Assembly (NCBI GenBank): GCA_910579935.1
Contig: CAJTVQ010000015.1
Coordinates: 13,904 to 77,903 of the forward strand
Direction: 5' to 3'
DNA from: an uncultured Lachnospiraceae bacterium
GTDB lineage: Bacteria > Bacillota > Clostridia > Lachnospirales > Lachnospiraceae
DNA: 64,000 nt
Part shown: positions 1-8,100 of the stretch, in pieces
How the letters are laid out: each line of letters begins with the position of its first letter
How positions within the stretch are numbered: position 1 is the stretch's first letter
The notes under the pieces: model-generated
What the model was told of the DNA's origin: nothing
The model's input: only the letters and a program-made list of their open reading frames with translations
Database searches by the model: none
Position numbers and translations under genes: made by a program

Positions 1-20
1 AACATTCGTTTTCCATTTCC

Positions 21-284
21 TTACATTTTAAACAAATCCACATGCGTTCCCGTATCAACCAGTGTCAATGTTAATATATCATCTTCCATCAAATAAACCA
101 GCAGCCAGTCAGGCTGTATATGGCATTCCCTGTATCCTCTATAATTTCCGCTTAACGGATGGTCCTTATGTTTTGCATCCAGCTTTTCTACAACTTCCTC
201 CAATAAGGATATATCAAGACCTCTTTTAACCGCAAGCCGTAATCCCTTTTTAAACCGGCTGGAATATTTAACTTTCAGGTTCAT
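21..284 (-). CDS. yafQ: YafQ-family mRNA interferase toxin (type II TA)
   Basis: 87-aa RelE/ParE-fold toxin of the YafQ branch, a ribosome-dependent endoribonuclease that cleaves mRNA during translation. The residues known to matter in E. coli YafQ have counterparts here: H42, H55, D59, W60, H81 and F85, in the blocks YRECHIQPDWLLVY and DTGTHVDLF. Length is normal for the family and the frame is intact. It overlaps the 3' end of the antitoxin reading frame by 17 bp, the usual antitoxin-toxin order on the minus strand. The partner antitoxin is frameshifted, so either the toxin is silent or inactive, or the C-terminal antitoxin piece is still made. Family assignment is from motif recognition; activity is inferred. 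Confidence 0.88.
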   Translation of the reverse strand: MNLKVKYSSRFKKGLRLAVKRGLDISLLEEVVEKLDAKHKDHPLSGNYRGYRECHIQPDWLLVYLMEDDILTLTLVDTGTHVDLFKM

Positions 285-569
285 CTTCCAGTATCTCCTT
301 AAACATTTGTTTCACATCCGTATATCCTTTGACGTCCGGGTCCCTGCTGACCCGTTTTGCTTCCTCCATCGCTTCTATAACTTCCGGTTTAAATTCCAAT
401 GTATCTTCAGGATATTTTACTTCAAACGGGATTCCGTTTTGTAAAATCACCTGTCTGAGAAACATGTTGACCGCATCGGACAAATTAAGTCCTATCCTTC
501 CAAAAGCTCTACCGCCTGTTTCTTTGTGTTTTCCTCTATTCTGATCTGTGTTGGTGTAGTAGCTGCCAT
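268..569 (-). pseudogene. dinJ: RelB/DinJ-family antitoxin, split by a one-base frameshift
   Basis: Antitoxin of the adjacent YafQ toxin. Translation begins at the ATG at 569 behind an AAGG ribosome binding site, reads a typical ribbon-helix-helix start (TPTQIRIEENTKKQAVELLE) and hits TAG after 25 codons. Adding one A before that TAG restores the family continuation (GLNLSDAVNMFLRQ). The remaining 71 codons (268-483) are open and begin with TTG, preceded by the purine-rich GGAAGGATAGGA. A restored protein would be about 100 aa, normal for DinJ. The gene is either a recent pseudogene or is expressed as two pieces by re-initiation. A plausible promoter (TTTACA, 16 nt, TATACC) lies upstream on the minus strand. 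Confidence 0.8.
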
Positions 570-766
570 GTAATTACCTTCTTTCACTTTTTCTTTAATT
601 CTGCTACAATCGGTATACATTATCAATTCATCTTGTAAAAATGAAAAAATGGTAACTACAACAGCGTATATGGTATCTTTCATTGTTAAGCGCCGCCGAC
701 AAAGCCTTATTTTAAGGCGATTATACTTATGCCAAAGTTCCGGGTCAATCATACCGTGAACATGGT

Positions 767-926
767 TAGGAACTGTTAAGAAATAACTTTACACTTTGAC
801 GCAGGATGAGTTCACAAAGGCAAGGCGGAAGATGGAGTCGATGCGGGCATCGACGACTGATGACAACGCGGCATTTGCGGACTCAGACAAGTCAAATGTA
901 AAGATTTATTTCTTAACAGTTCCTTA
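767..926. mobile_element. MITE-like palindromic element, about 160 bp
   Basis: Terminal inverted repeats of about 35 bp: the left arm (767-801) reads TTAGGAACTGTTAAGAAATAA then CTTTACAC; the right arm (889-926) is its reverse complement with two small indels. The centre holds a further perfect hairpin, GTCGATG-CGGG-CATCGAC. It carries no coding sequence of its own. Its right end abuts the broken transposase reading frame, whose N-terminus is missing, so it probably inserted into or next to the old IS. It is non-autonomous; the transposase that moved it is unknown. Confidence 0.7.
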
Positions 927-2094
927 TGTAAAAAAACGTAATGCTGTTTATCTTGGCCGTGTTATCGACAGAGAAAACAATGTCTTCTTTAACAAAGAAC
1001 GCGGTGTGTTTACATATGATGTCATTACTTGATGGGCTGGGAAAAGAAGAGATACGACGTTCTTATTTTAAAGCCCGCATAAAATGGCTGAAGGAGTATG
1101 TCTGCAATGACCCTGCCATAATCATTGACAGTACAGGCCTGCCTAATTCCATAAAAATAAATATGACGCAGATTAGCAGCCGCAACGGCAAAGTCAGCAA
1201 TGAAGCCAGGATGATCACCGCAATACAGCGGGACAGCGGGTATCCAATTATGTTCCGCGCTATTCCCGGAAACATTGTCGGTGTAATAGCTTTATCCACC
1301 ACAATAACCACTTTGGCCGAGTATGATATACAAACCGATTTGGTCATGCTTGATGCCGGATATGTGTCATTGGAGAATATGAACTCTCTTTTTTCATCTG
1401 GTATAGAATTTGTTGCACGTCTGCCCGAAAAGAACAAGGATATCTATAACAGTGTCCTGGCTAAAGGGCTGGACGGCCTAAAGCGTCCCGAAAACCTGGT
1501 TGAATTTAACAGGCGTTACGTTTATGCAAGGCAGGTAGACTGTTCAAATGATAAACATACGGCATATGCATATTTATGTTACGATGTAGATGCATCAGGC
1601 GACGAAAGTCACAAAGCAATCAAACATTCTTGCAAGAAAAAGAATAGCGAGCGTGAAATGCATAAGCTCTTTGAAACACCAGGTTTGTTTGTAATTATTT
1701 CGTCACACCCGTATCAGCCGGACGATATCTTGACCATATACTATACGCGGCAGTTGGCGGAACGGTATTTTGATATAAGCAAAGGCATTTCCAGGCTAAC
1801 CCCGCTTCGCGTTCACAAGGAGCAGAGCGTATTGGGGCATATGCTCCTGAGTCAGATAGCGGCTGCTATAAACCTTTACGTTCAGAAGAAGATGCATTCT
1901 TCTTTTGAAGATAGCGAAGAGATGCTCATGGGACTTAGAAACCAAAATGTATCGTGTATGCCAGCCGGATTGTGACGGACAAAGGGCAGGGCGGAGCCAC
2001 ACAATACTACAACAAGTTTGAAATTAAATACCCTACATTCTTTGATACATCTGGAAACAAGCCCAAACCCAACTACGGTATAACAATTTTATGA
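927..2094 (+). pseudogene. IS1634-type transposase remnant, frameshifted and N-truncated
   Basis: Remnant of a DDE transposase of the IS1634/IS4-like group common in Lachnospiraceae. The central block (1030-1975) is well preserved and includes IIDSTGLPNS, VMLDAGY and the C-terminal AERYFDISKG segment with LTPLRVH, which supply the expected D, D and E positions. Three lesions are visible: the N-terminal part is missing upstream of the 160-bp palindromic element; a frameshift near 1020 joins the YVKKRNAVYLGRVID frame to the main frame; and a second near 1955 puts the final part (VTDKGQGGATQYYNKFEIKY, ending at 2094) in another frame. No flanking inverted repeats were identified, so the original IS ends are unclear. 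Confidence 0.82.
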
Positions 2095-2148
2095 TAATGC
2101 AAAAAAGATATTTTTACTCAAAATTTTATATATTGATAAATATGAGAA

Positions 2149-2850
2149 TCATTTTTTCTTAACTTCTTCGATATAGTGGATGCTTTCCATTTGGCCAAGG
2201 TGATAAATAATGTCGGAATGCAGATATTTACCCTTAAGGTTTAAATCAAACTGAAGGGTTAAGTCTCCTTCCGGCGTGCTCTTATGTTTCTGCAGCTGCA
2301 TGACCTCATAACCTTTCTCGGTCAGTACATCGAGAATCTGCTGCATCCCCGCGCCCCGGTCCACTTCAAGGTAGATCGTAATATAACGGTTGTATAATTC
2401 CAGGTGTTTGCTGATATAGTACAGGATGGTGGTGGTAAACAGCATGATAAAGAATGCGATCAGGCTGGGGAGCAGCATACCTGCGCCGATGGCAATGCCT
2501 AAAATGGCAGTTGCCCATAACGTGGCGGCAGTCGTGAGACCGCGGACCTGATTGCGCGAAGTGAGGATGATGCTTCCCATGCCGAGGAAACCGATGCCGC
2601 TGATGACCTGGGCCGCAAGCCTTGCAGCATCTCCGCTGCCGTATAATTCCATGAGATATTCATTGATGATCATCGTGAAAGCCGCTGCCGTACAGACGAT
2701 CGAAAAGGTACGCAGGCCGGCGGTACTTTTTTTCGCGGCCCTCTCGTAGCCTATGACAGCGCCCATGAACATGGCCATAACGAGGCGTAAAAAAATGGAG
2801 AGATAATAATGGTTCTGAATCAGACTTTGTGTCATATACTGTAATTTCAT
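2149..2850 (-). CDS. MgtC/SapB family membrane protein
   Basis: 233-aa inner-membrane protein of the MgtC/SapB family, implicated in adaptation to low magnesium and in modulating P-type ATPases or ATP synthase; the biochemical role is not settled. Recognised from the N-terminal signature GAVIGYERAAKKSTAGLRTF, the glycine-rich GIGFLGMGSII loop and RGLTTAATLWATA, spread over about four hydrophobic segments in residues 15-145. A cytoplasmic ACT-like C-terminal domain follows (residues about 155-233), as in full-length MgtC. It lies 70 bp downstream of the AraC-type regulator on the same strand and may be co-transcribed with it. No Mg-sensing leader was recognised upstream. Confidence 0.9.
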   Translation of the reverse strand: MKLQYMTQSLIQNHYYLSIFLRLVMAMFMGAVIGYERAAKKSTAGLRTFSIVCTAAAFTMIINEYLMELYGSGDAARLAAQVISGIGFLGMGSIILTSRNQVRGLTTAATLWATAILGIAIGAGMLLPSLIAFFIMLFTTTILYYISKHLELYNRYITIYLEVDRGAGMQQILDVLTEKGYEVMQLQKHKSTPEGDLTLQFDLNLKGKYLHSDIIYHLGQMESIHYIEEVKKK

Positions 2851-2920
2851 TGCGTAATTTTCCTTTCGGGCCTAGGATTGCCTGAGTCCGCAGATGCCGC
2901 GTTGTCATCCACCGCCGGTG

Positions 2921-3835
2921 TTATAAATTCCTGCGGAAAGCCAGGGGGGTCATTCCGGTATATTTTTTAAATAAATAGATAAAGTGGTTGGTGTTTTCCA
3001 CGCCTACCAGACTGCCGATCTCATGAATGCGGTAATCGCTGTCAAGCAGCAGTTTTTTGGCGGCCTCTATCCGTTTCCCGTTCAGGTACTGCAGCGGAGA
3101 CTGGCCGAAAAAACTGTGGAATTCCCGGCAGAGACGGTATTTACTTATGGCAAAATGTTCTTCCAGTCTGTCTAATGTATAATTCTGTGCATAATCCGAA
3201 TCAAAAAGTTCTTTCATTTCCAGCAGATAAGAGGGTGCCCTTTTTTCCTGTGTATTTCCCTGCATATGTTCCAGTAAAAGTTCTGTGAAAATATCGGTGA
3301 GAAGACGGTGGTCGGTCAGTTTATTTCTTATCATTCCGTGTATCTCGTTTTCTGTCAGTTTATGAATATCCTTTTTGACCGGAGAATATTCAGAGAGCAT
3401 AAACAGGGGAAACCGGTCCTTTGGCAGACAGCTGCAATAAAAGTTCATGGGAAGGCCGTCCAAAAAGAAAACATGATATTCCCATGGAGAAACGGCAATT
3501 TCAATTTTAAAAGGAATATTGCATTTTAAAAGCAGGAGAGAACCAGCTTTCAGGGCATGGCTGCTGTTTTCCGCATACAGTTTTCCGCATCCGTTTTCCG
3601 TGTAAAGCATCATATAACATCCAAAGGGTTTTAAGGAAAACTGGTAGGGGAATTTTGCCTGCGCATATCCGGCGGAAAGGACGGAGATCAGTTCCGCCCT
3701 GGCCGCTTCGTTCTGCTCATAGGGACAGCCGAAAAAAATGCTGGCGGCAAGTCCGGAAGCAAGGCGCGGGGGAGAGGTGAAAAGCTCTGCCGGATTTTTT
3801 GGGGGGAATTCACTGAAGGGCCGGGGGCTTGTCAT
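2921..3835 (-). CDS. AraC-family transcriptional regulator
   Basis: 304-aa regulator with an N-terminal cupin-like sensing half and a C-terminal AraC/XylS double helix-turn-helix (residues about 205-302). The second HTH shows the classic IHEIGSLVGVENTNHFIYLFKKYTGMTPLAFR pattern, split here by family consensus as IGSLVGVENTNHFIYLFKKY and GMTPLAF. It is divergently placed 704 bp upstream of the manno-oligosaccharide binding-protein gene, so it is the obvious candidate for local control of the mannan locus, sensing a sugar through its N-terminal domain. That link is inferred from position only. The AraC fold is certain; the ligand is unknown. Confidence 0.9.
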   Translation of the reverse strand: MTSPRPFSEFPPKNPAELFTSPPRLASGLAASIFFGCPYEQNEAARAELISVLSAGYAQAKFPYQFSLKPFGCYMMLYTENGCGKLYAENSSHALKAGSLLLLKCNIPFKIEIAVSPWEYHVFFLDGLPMNFYCSCLPKDRFPLFMLSEYSPVKKDIHKLTENEIHGMIRNKLTDHRLLTDIFTELLLEHMQGNTQEKRAPSYLLEMKELFDSDYAQNYTLDRLEEHFAISKYRLCREFHSFFGQSPLQYLNGKRIEAAKKLLLDSDYRIHEIGSLVGVENTNHFIYLFKKYTGMTPLAFRRNL

Positions 3836-4539
3836 TTTGCGGAGTCCTTTCTTATATTTTATAATTCTGCTTAATTTCTTAGGGCTTTCTGAATTTCAAT
3901 GTCATTTCGTTATGCGTTCCTGAAGTACTTTGTACGAAACGGGGAAATGATTTATAGATATATTGTAATGTGTGTCAAGGAAAAATGCAAATTTTTCGTG
4001 AAGGAATGTAATATTCTGCTAAGAAAAATTTTCATCGGAATCCGAACACGGGAAACGGAACGTGATATTTGGTATTTGCTTATCTTGTCTTTGATTTGCT
4101 ACTAATTTAAGGTAAATTTAATCTGAGTAATTGTTAGTTAAATTTACATATGGATTGCTTGGGATAAAGTAAAGAATTATTTATTAATTGTTCCTCGAAA
4201 GTGTTATTATAATAAATTTGATTAGGCTAAAATTTGCTCTGAAATGTATGAGAAAAATAAGTAAATTAAAATTAGATTAAAAGACAGCTTAAAATGAAAG
4301 GAAAAGTGAAAACGCGTGGAGAAGTGGTTGTACAAAATATACAAAAATGAAAAGGTAAAATTGTATAAATGGAAGAAGTGAATAAAAAAGACAAGAATTA
4401 ATGATTAAAAGCAAGAATAAGTGATGATTAAAAAATAAAGTTAAATATAATTAAATTAAAGTTACACAAACGACAGGAAACAATTAAGTGGATGGTCGAA
4501 TAAATTACAAATTTTTTAAATTTTAAAGGAGGTTTTATT
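3836..4539. promoter_or_regulatory. AT-rich divergent intergenic region upstream of the mannan locus
   Basis: 704 bp without a credible gene, strongly A/T rich compared with its neighbours. It must hold the promoters for the leftward AraC gene and the rightward binding-protein gene. A TATAAT at about 4207 follows TTGTTC, but the 14-nt spacing is short. TGAAAACG at 4307-4314 resembles one half of a catabolite-response (cre) site; the other half matches poorly. The binding-protein gene has a strong AAAGGAGG ribosome binding site at 4526-4533. No riboswitch or terminator was recognised. Confidence 0.45.
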
Positions 4540-6027
4540 ATGAAACTGAAAAAGGTTTTAGCACTTAGTCTTGCGGCAGTTATGGCCTTTTCCGTAGTGG
4601 GATGCGGCGGCGGTAACGCAGATACGACGACGCCTGGTACAACGGAAACAACGGAAACAACGGAAACAACGGAAACAACGGAAACAACGGACAATTCCGC
4701 AGGAGCTGCGGATACGGATCCGGCAGAGAGCGCTCCGGCAGAGAATACCGCTTCCGCAGGGGAACTTAATTACACAAGCATTGTTCTTGGCGAGAGCTAT
4801 ACGGACATTACAACAAGCATCAAATGGCTGAGCCACAGAACAGACTTGATCGAAAGCGGCGCCATTGCAAATTATATCGCGGCATTTAATGAGATGTATC
4901 CGAACATTACCGTTGAGGTGGAAGGTATTACAAATTATGCAGATGATGCACTTCTTCGTCTTTCCGCAGGCGACTGGGGCGACATCATGATGATTCCTTC
5001 TGTAGATAAGAATCTCCTCAGTGAATATTTTGTACCTTACGGCAGTCTTTCTGATATGGATAAAGTTGTAAGATTTGCAAATAACTGGATGTATAACGAC
5101 ATCGTATACGGCGTGGCTTCCACAGGTAACGCACAGGGTATTGTATACAACAAAGCGGTATTTGAAGCGGCAGGGGTAACATCTATTCCTAAGACTCCCG
5201 ATGAGTTCATCGCAGCTTTACAGGCAATTAAGGACAATACAGATGCAATCCCGCTGTACACCAACTATGCGGCAGGATGGACCATGGGCGCATGGGATGC
5301 TTACATCGGCGGTTCTGCTACAGGTTCCGCGAAGTTCATGAATCAGGAACTCCTTCACTCGAAAGATCCTTTCAAGGATTATGGTGACGGAACACATGCA
5401 TATGCAGTATACAAGATTCTCTATGATGCAGTTGCGAATGGTTTGACAGAAGACGACTATATGACAACTGACTGGGAAGGCTGCAAAGGACAGATCAACA
5501 ACGGTCAGATCGGATGCATGGTATTAGGCTCATGGGCATTCTCCCAGATGGTAGAGGCAGGCGACCACGGTGACGATATCGGATATATGTCCTTCCCGAT
5601 TACCGTAGGCGGCAAACAGTATGCATCTGCAGGCCCTGACTACAACTATGGTATTAATGTAAATGCTTCCGATGATAACAAGGCGGCAGCTATGGTATTT
5701 GTAAAATGGATGACGGAGAAATCCGGATTCAGCTTTAACGAAGGCGGTGTTCCGATTGATGTGAACGGAGAATATCCTGAACTGTACTCCGCATTCGAAG
5801 GCATTGATTTCGTAGCTGACGAACCGGCTCTGGCAGGAGAAGAAGATTTCCTGAATGAGCTGAATGCAGAATCTGAAATCAACATAAACGCAGGCGGTGA
5901 CAGCAAGATTCAGCAGATCGTTGAACATGCATCCAACGGCGACATGACATTTGATGAGATTATGGCTGACTGGAATGAGAGATGGTCTGACGCACAGGAA
6001 GTAATAGGCGTGGAAGTAAACCAGTAA
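4540..6027 (+). CDS. ABC transporter sugar-binding lipoprotein (probable manno-oligosaccharide)
   Basis: 495-aa extracellular solute-binding protein, family 1 type. The signal peptide ends in a lipobox with Cys22 (VVGC), so it is membrane-anchored. Residues 34-50 are a (T-T-E)n spacer encoded by a 9-bp tandem repeat; the binding domain runs from about residue 75 to the end. Genes for two permeases follow at once, then epimerase and two GH130 phosphorylases, the same content as the characterised Roseburia mannan locus, which suggests beta-manno-oligosaccharides as ligands. Ligand is inferred from context. The strong AAAGGAGG site and the stem-loop after the stop fit the high expression usual for binding proteins. 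No ATPase gene lies nearby; a shared MsmK-type ATPase is likely. Confidence 0.88.
   Translation: MKLKKVLALSLAAVMAFSVVGCGGGNADTTTPGTTETTETTETTETTETTDNSAGAADTDPAESAPAENTASAGELNYTSIVLGESYTDITTSIKWLSHRTDLIESGAIANYIAAFNEMYPNITVEVEGITNYADDALLRLSAGDWGDIMMIPSVDKNLLSEYFVPYGSLSDMDKVVRFANNWMYNDIVYGVASTGNAQGIVYNKAVFEAAGVTSIPKTPDEFIAALQAIKDNTDAIPLYTNYAAGWTMGAWDAYIGGSATGSAKFMNQELLHSKDPFKDYGDGTHAYAVYKILYDAVANGLTEDDYMTTDWEGCKGQINNGQIGCMVLGSWAFSQMVEAGDHGDDIGYMSFPITVGGKQYASAGPDYNYGINVNASDDNKAAAMVFVKWMTEKSGFSFNEGGVPIDVNGEYPELYSAFEGIDFVADEPALAGEEDFLNELNAESEININAGGDSKIQQIVEHASNGDMTFDEIMADWNERWSDAQEVIGVEVNQ
4639..4690 (+). repeat. 9-bp tandem repeat (ACAACGGAA), about 6 units
   Basis: Near-perfect tandem copies of ACAACGGAA inside the lipoprotein gene, encoding Thr-Thr-Glu units between the lipid anchor and the binding domain. 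Unit length is a multiple of three, so changes in copy number would alter linker length without shifting the frame. Confidence 0.9.
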
Positions 6028-6059
6028 GATAAATAATGGAATAATAAATAGAATTACAT

Positions 6060-6087
6060 AGAGCCAAGGGGTGTCCTCCTTGGCTCT
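6060..6087 (+). other. Stem-loop between binding protein and permease genes
   Basis: Perfect 10-bp stem AGAGCCAAGG / CCTTGGCTCT with an 8-nt loop, lacking a T-tract. It lies 33 bp after the binding-protein stop and 60 bp before the permease start. Such hairpins commonly stabilise the upstream mRNA and lower downstream expression, giving excess binding protein over permease; this role is inferred. Confidence 0.65.
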
Positions 6088-6147
6088 GCCATTCAAAAAG
6101 GGGGCTTCGCGGGAATGCGGAGAACTGATGAAAAAGGAGGAAAGGGT

Positions 6148-7158
6148 ATGGCGGCAACTGCAAACCAAGCAACGAAACAAAAAGAACCGTTTAATCTGGT
6201 AAAGTGGGCAAAAAGCAGAAAAGGACAGAGGACGATTATCATTGTAGCATTCATGTTTATTCCGCTGCTGCTGCTTTTTACATTTACTTATCTGCCTTTT
6301 GGCGAAATGTTCCGGTTTAGTTTTTACAGGATGAAATATATCGGACCAAAGAAATTTGTGGGGTGGGATAATTACATACAGGTATTTCAAAGGGATGACT
6401 GCTTCGGCGCTTTAAAACTCAGTCTCTACTATATAGGAGGCGCCCTGCTGCAGCTGGTACTCGCCTTGTATCTTGCAACCATACTCAGCTTTAAGGTAAA
6501 GGGCGGCAATATTTTCAAGGGCTTCATGTTCTTCCCTTACCTGATCAGCGGTATTGCGATCGGTTTCATTTTTAAGTTTTTCTATACGAGGGGATTTGTA
6601 TTTGATACAGTACTGCAGTGGTGCGGTTTTGAACTGGAAAATCTTCCGTACTGGCTGAGAGACCAGCGGATCAATAATATATCTTTGGTGGCAACCAGTG
6701 TATGGCGGTATTTCGGACAGAATATGGTATTGTTTATCGGTGCGATCATGTCCGTAGATGCAGATTTGTATGAAGCGGCGGATTTAGACGGTGCGAATAA
6801 ATTCCATCAGTTTATCTACATTATCCTGCCGAGTATTAAAACGATCGTTACCCTTAACGTAATTCTTTCCATTACAGGTTCGCTCAGCGCCTTCGAACCG
6901 CCTTACGTTATTACAAACGGCGGGGCCGGAACAGGAACTTATTTCGTAATCATGAATGAAATCGCTCATGTAAGCCAGAAAGTAGGTCTTGCATCGGCAA
7001 TGGCGATCGTTCTGCTGATGATCATCTTCGCGGCAACTATTTTGCAGAAACTGTTCTTTAAGTATGTATTTAAAGATGCCGAGGATGAAAATAAGAGCGC
7101 AAGCATCAGGCGTGAGAAACAATTGGCAAAATACAGAGCAAGAAAGGGGTTGAAGTAA
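6148..7158 (+). CDS. ABC transporter permease, MalF/UgpA-like
   Basis: Integral membrane permease of a carbohydrate ABC importer (binding-protein-dependent transport inner membrane component family), 337 aa from the chosen start. The ATG at 6148 is preferred over the in-frame 6115 because GGAGGAAAGGG directly precedes it. About six hydrophobic segments are seen, the first at roughly residues 27-50. The cytoplasmic EAA loop is recognisable as YEAADLDGANKFHQFIYIILP, which contacts the ATPase; it is quoted here as EAADLDGANKFHQF. The basic C-terminal tail follows the last segment. It pairs with the next gene to form the heterodimeric channel for the sugars captured by the upstream lipoprotein. 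Confidence 0.88.
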   Translation: MAATANQATKQKEPFNLVKWAKSRKGQRTIIIVAFMFIPLLLLFTFTYLPFGEMFRFSFYRMKYIGPKKFVGWDNYIQVFQRDDCFGALKLSLYYIGGALLQLVLALYLATILSFKVKGGNIFKGFMFFPYLISGIAIGFIFKFFYTRGFVFDTVLQWCGFELENLPYWLRDQRINNISLVATSVWRYFGQNMVLFIGAIMSVDADLYEAADLDGANKFHQFIYIILPSIKTIVTLNVILSITGSLSAFEPPYVITNGGAGTGTYFVIMNEIAHVSQKVGLASAMAIVLLMIIFAATILQKLFFKYVFKDAEDENKSASIRREKQLAKYRARKGLK

Positions 7159-7159
7159 T

Positions 7160-8008
7160 ATGACAGCATTTGGTAAAATAAAGCATGGGTTATTAGTATT
7201 TATAAAATATTTTTCGCTGGTATTCTTTTCATTTGTCGCTATTTTGCCGGTGGTATCCTGTGTGATCACGGCGTTTAAGACAGCAGAGGAATATCAGAGT
7301 ACCAATGTTATGACATTGCCGGAGAGCTGGCTGAACTTTTCCAACTTTGCGGAGGCATTCCAGAGGGCAAATATGGGACGCGGATTTTTGAATTCAGGTA
7401 TTGTGCTTGTCTGTGTACTGGCAGGCTCCATTCTGATCGGAACGCAGCTTGCATATATACTGAACCGTTTCAAATTTCCCGGCAACGGGCTGATCCGTAA
7501 CCTGTTCCTCTTTGCGACACTGCTTCCAGGCGTTGCAATGCAGGTATCGGTTTACTCGATCATGAATGCATTGGGATTTATCAACCACTTGTACGGATAC
7601 ATTATATTGATGATGGGAACGGATGTCATATCGATTTACATCTTCATCCAGTTCTTTGAGAACATTCCGGTCTCTTTGGATGAATCCGCGATCGTGGACG
7701 GCGCATCTTACTTCACGATTTACGGAAGGATACTTCTTCCGCTGCTGAAACCGGCAATCGTAACGTCCATGATTCTTAAGGGTGTGGGAACTTATAACGA
7801 ATACTATATGGCGCAGTTATATCTGCAGGATAAGACGAAGCTGGGAACCGTGGCGACTTCCCTGTTTACCTTTACGGGGCCGTTGGGAAGCCAGTACAAC
7901 CTGATCTGTGCGGGAGTTATCATTTCACTTCTGCCGGCCCTGCTCATCTTCATCCTCTGCCAGAATCAGATTTACAGCGGTCTTGCAGCAGGCGCCGTAA
8001 AAGGATAG
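7160..8008 (+). CDS. ABC transporter permease, MalG/UgpE-like
   Basis: 282-aa second permease of the importer, starting one base after the previous stop. About six transmembrane segments are visible, with the EAA loop DESAIVDGASYFTIYGRILLP (key residues E-A-x3-G-A) around residues 173-193. The gene ends with a short cytoplasmic tail AAGAVKG, common in this subfamily. Translational coupling with the first permease is likely from the spacing. Substrate is inferred from the neighbouring mannan genes. The 36-bp stretch after it contains a hairpin before the epimerase gene. Confidence 0.88.
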   Translation: MTAFGKIKHGLLVFIKYFSLVFFSFVAILPVVSCVITAFKTAEEYQSTNVMTLPESWLNFSNFAEAFQRANMGRGFLNSGIVLVCVLAGSILIGTQLAYILNRFKFPGNGLIRNLFLFATLLPGVAMQVSVYSIMNALGFINHLYGYIILMMGTDVISIYIFIQFFENIPVSLDESAIVDGASYFTIYGRILLPLLKPAIVTSMILKGVGTYNEYYMAQLYLQDKTKLGTVATSLFTFTGPLGSQYNLICAGVIISLLPALLIFILCQNQIYSGLAAGAVKG

Positions 8009-8043
8009 CCTGACCGGGGGATATTGAGTATGAATTTAAAACA

Positions 8044-8068
8044 GCATCAGCCCGGACAGGGCTGATGC
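8044..8068 (+). other. Stem-loop between permease and epimerase genes
   Basis: Perfect 10-bp stem GCATCAGCCC / GGGCTGATGC with loop GGACA, no T-tract. It occupies most of the gap between the transport genes and the intracellular enzyme genes and may act as a partial terminator or mRNA-processing barrier. Confidence 0.6.
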
Positions 8069-8100
8069 AGAACCGGAATAAAGTTAAGGAAGGGAATGTT

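Noticed and set aside
570..752. N-terminal extension of the antitoxin frame (reading from 752)
   Set aside because: Residues before the ATG at 569 do not resemble DinJ, and the ATG has a good AAGG site; the extension is most likely non-coding.
4307..4320. Catabolite-response element (cre) upstream of the binding-protein gene
   Set aside because: Only the first half (TGAAAACG) fits the consensus; the second half mismatches at three of six positions, so it is mentioned but not called.
4632..4694. Possible CRISPR-like or phase-variable repeat
   Set aside because: It is a 9-bp in-frame tandem repeat within a lipoprotein linker, without spacers, and cannot shift the frame by copy-number change.
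5530..6390. 286-aa open frame on the minus strand
   Set aside because: It is antisense to the well-supported binding-protein and permease genes and has no recognisable domain.
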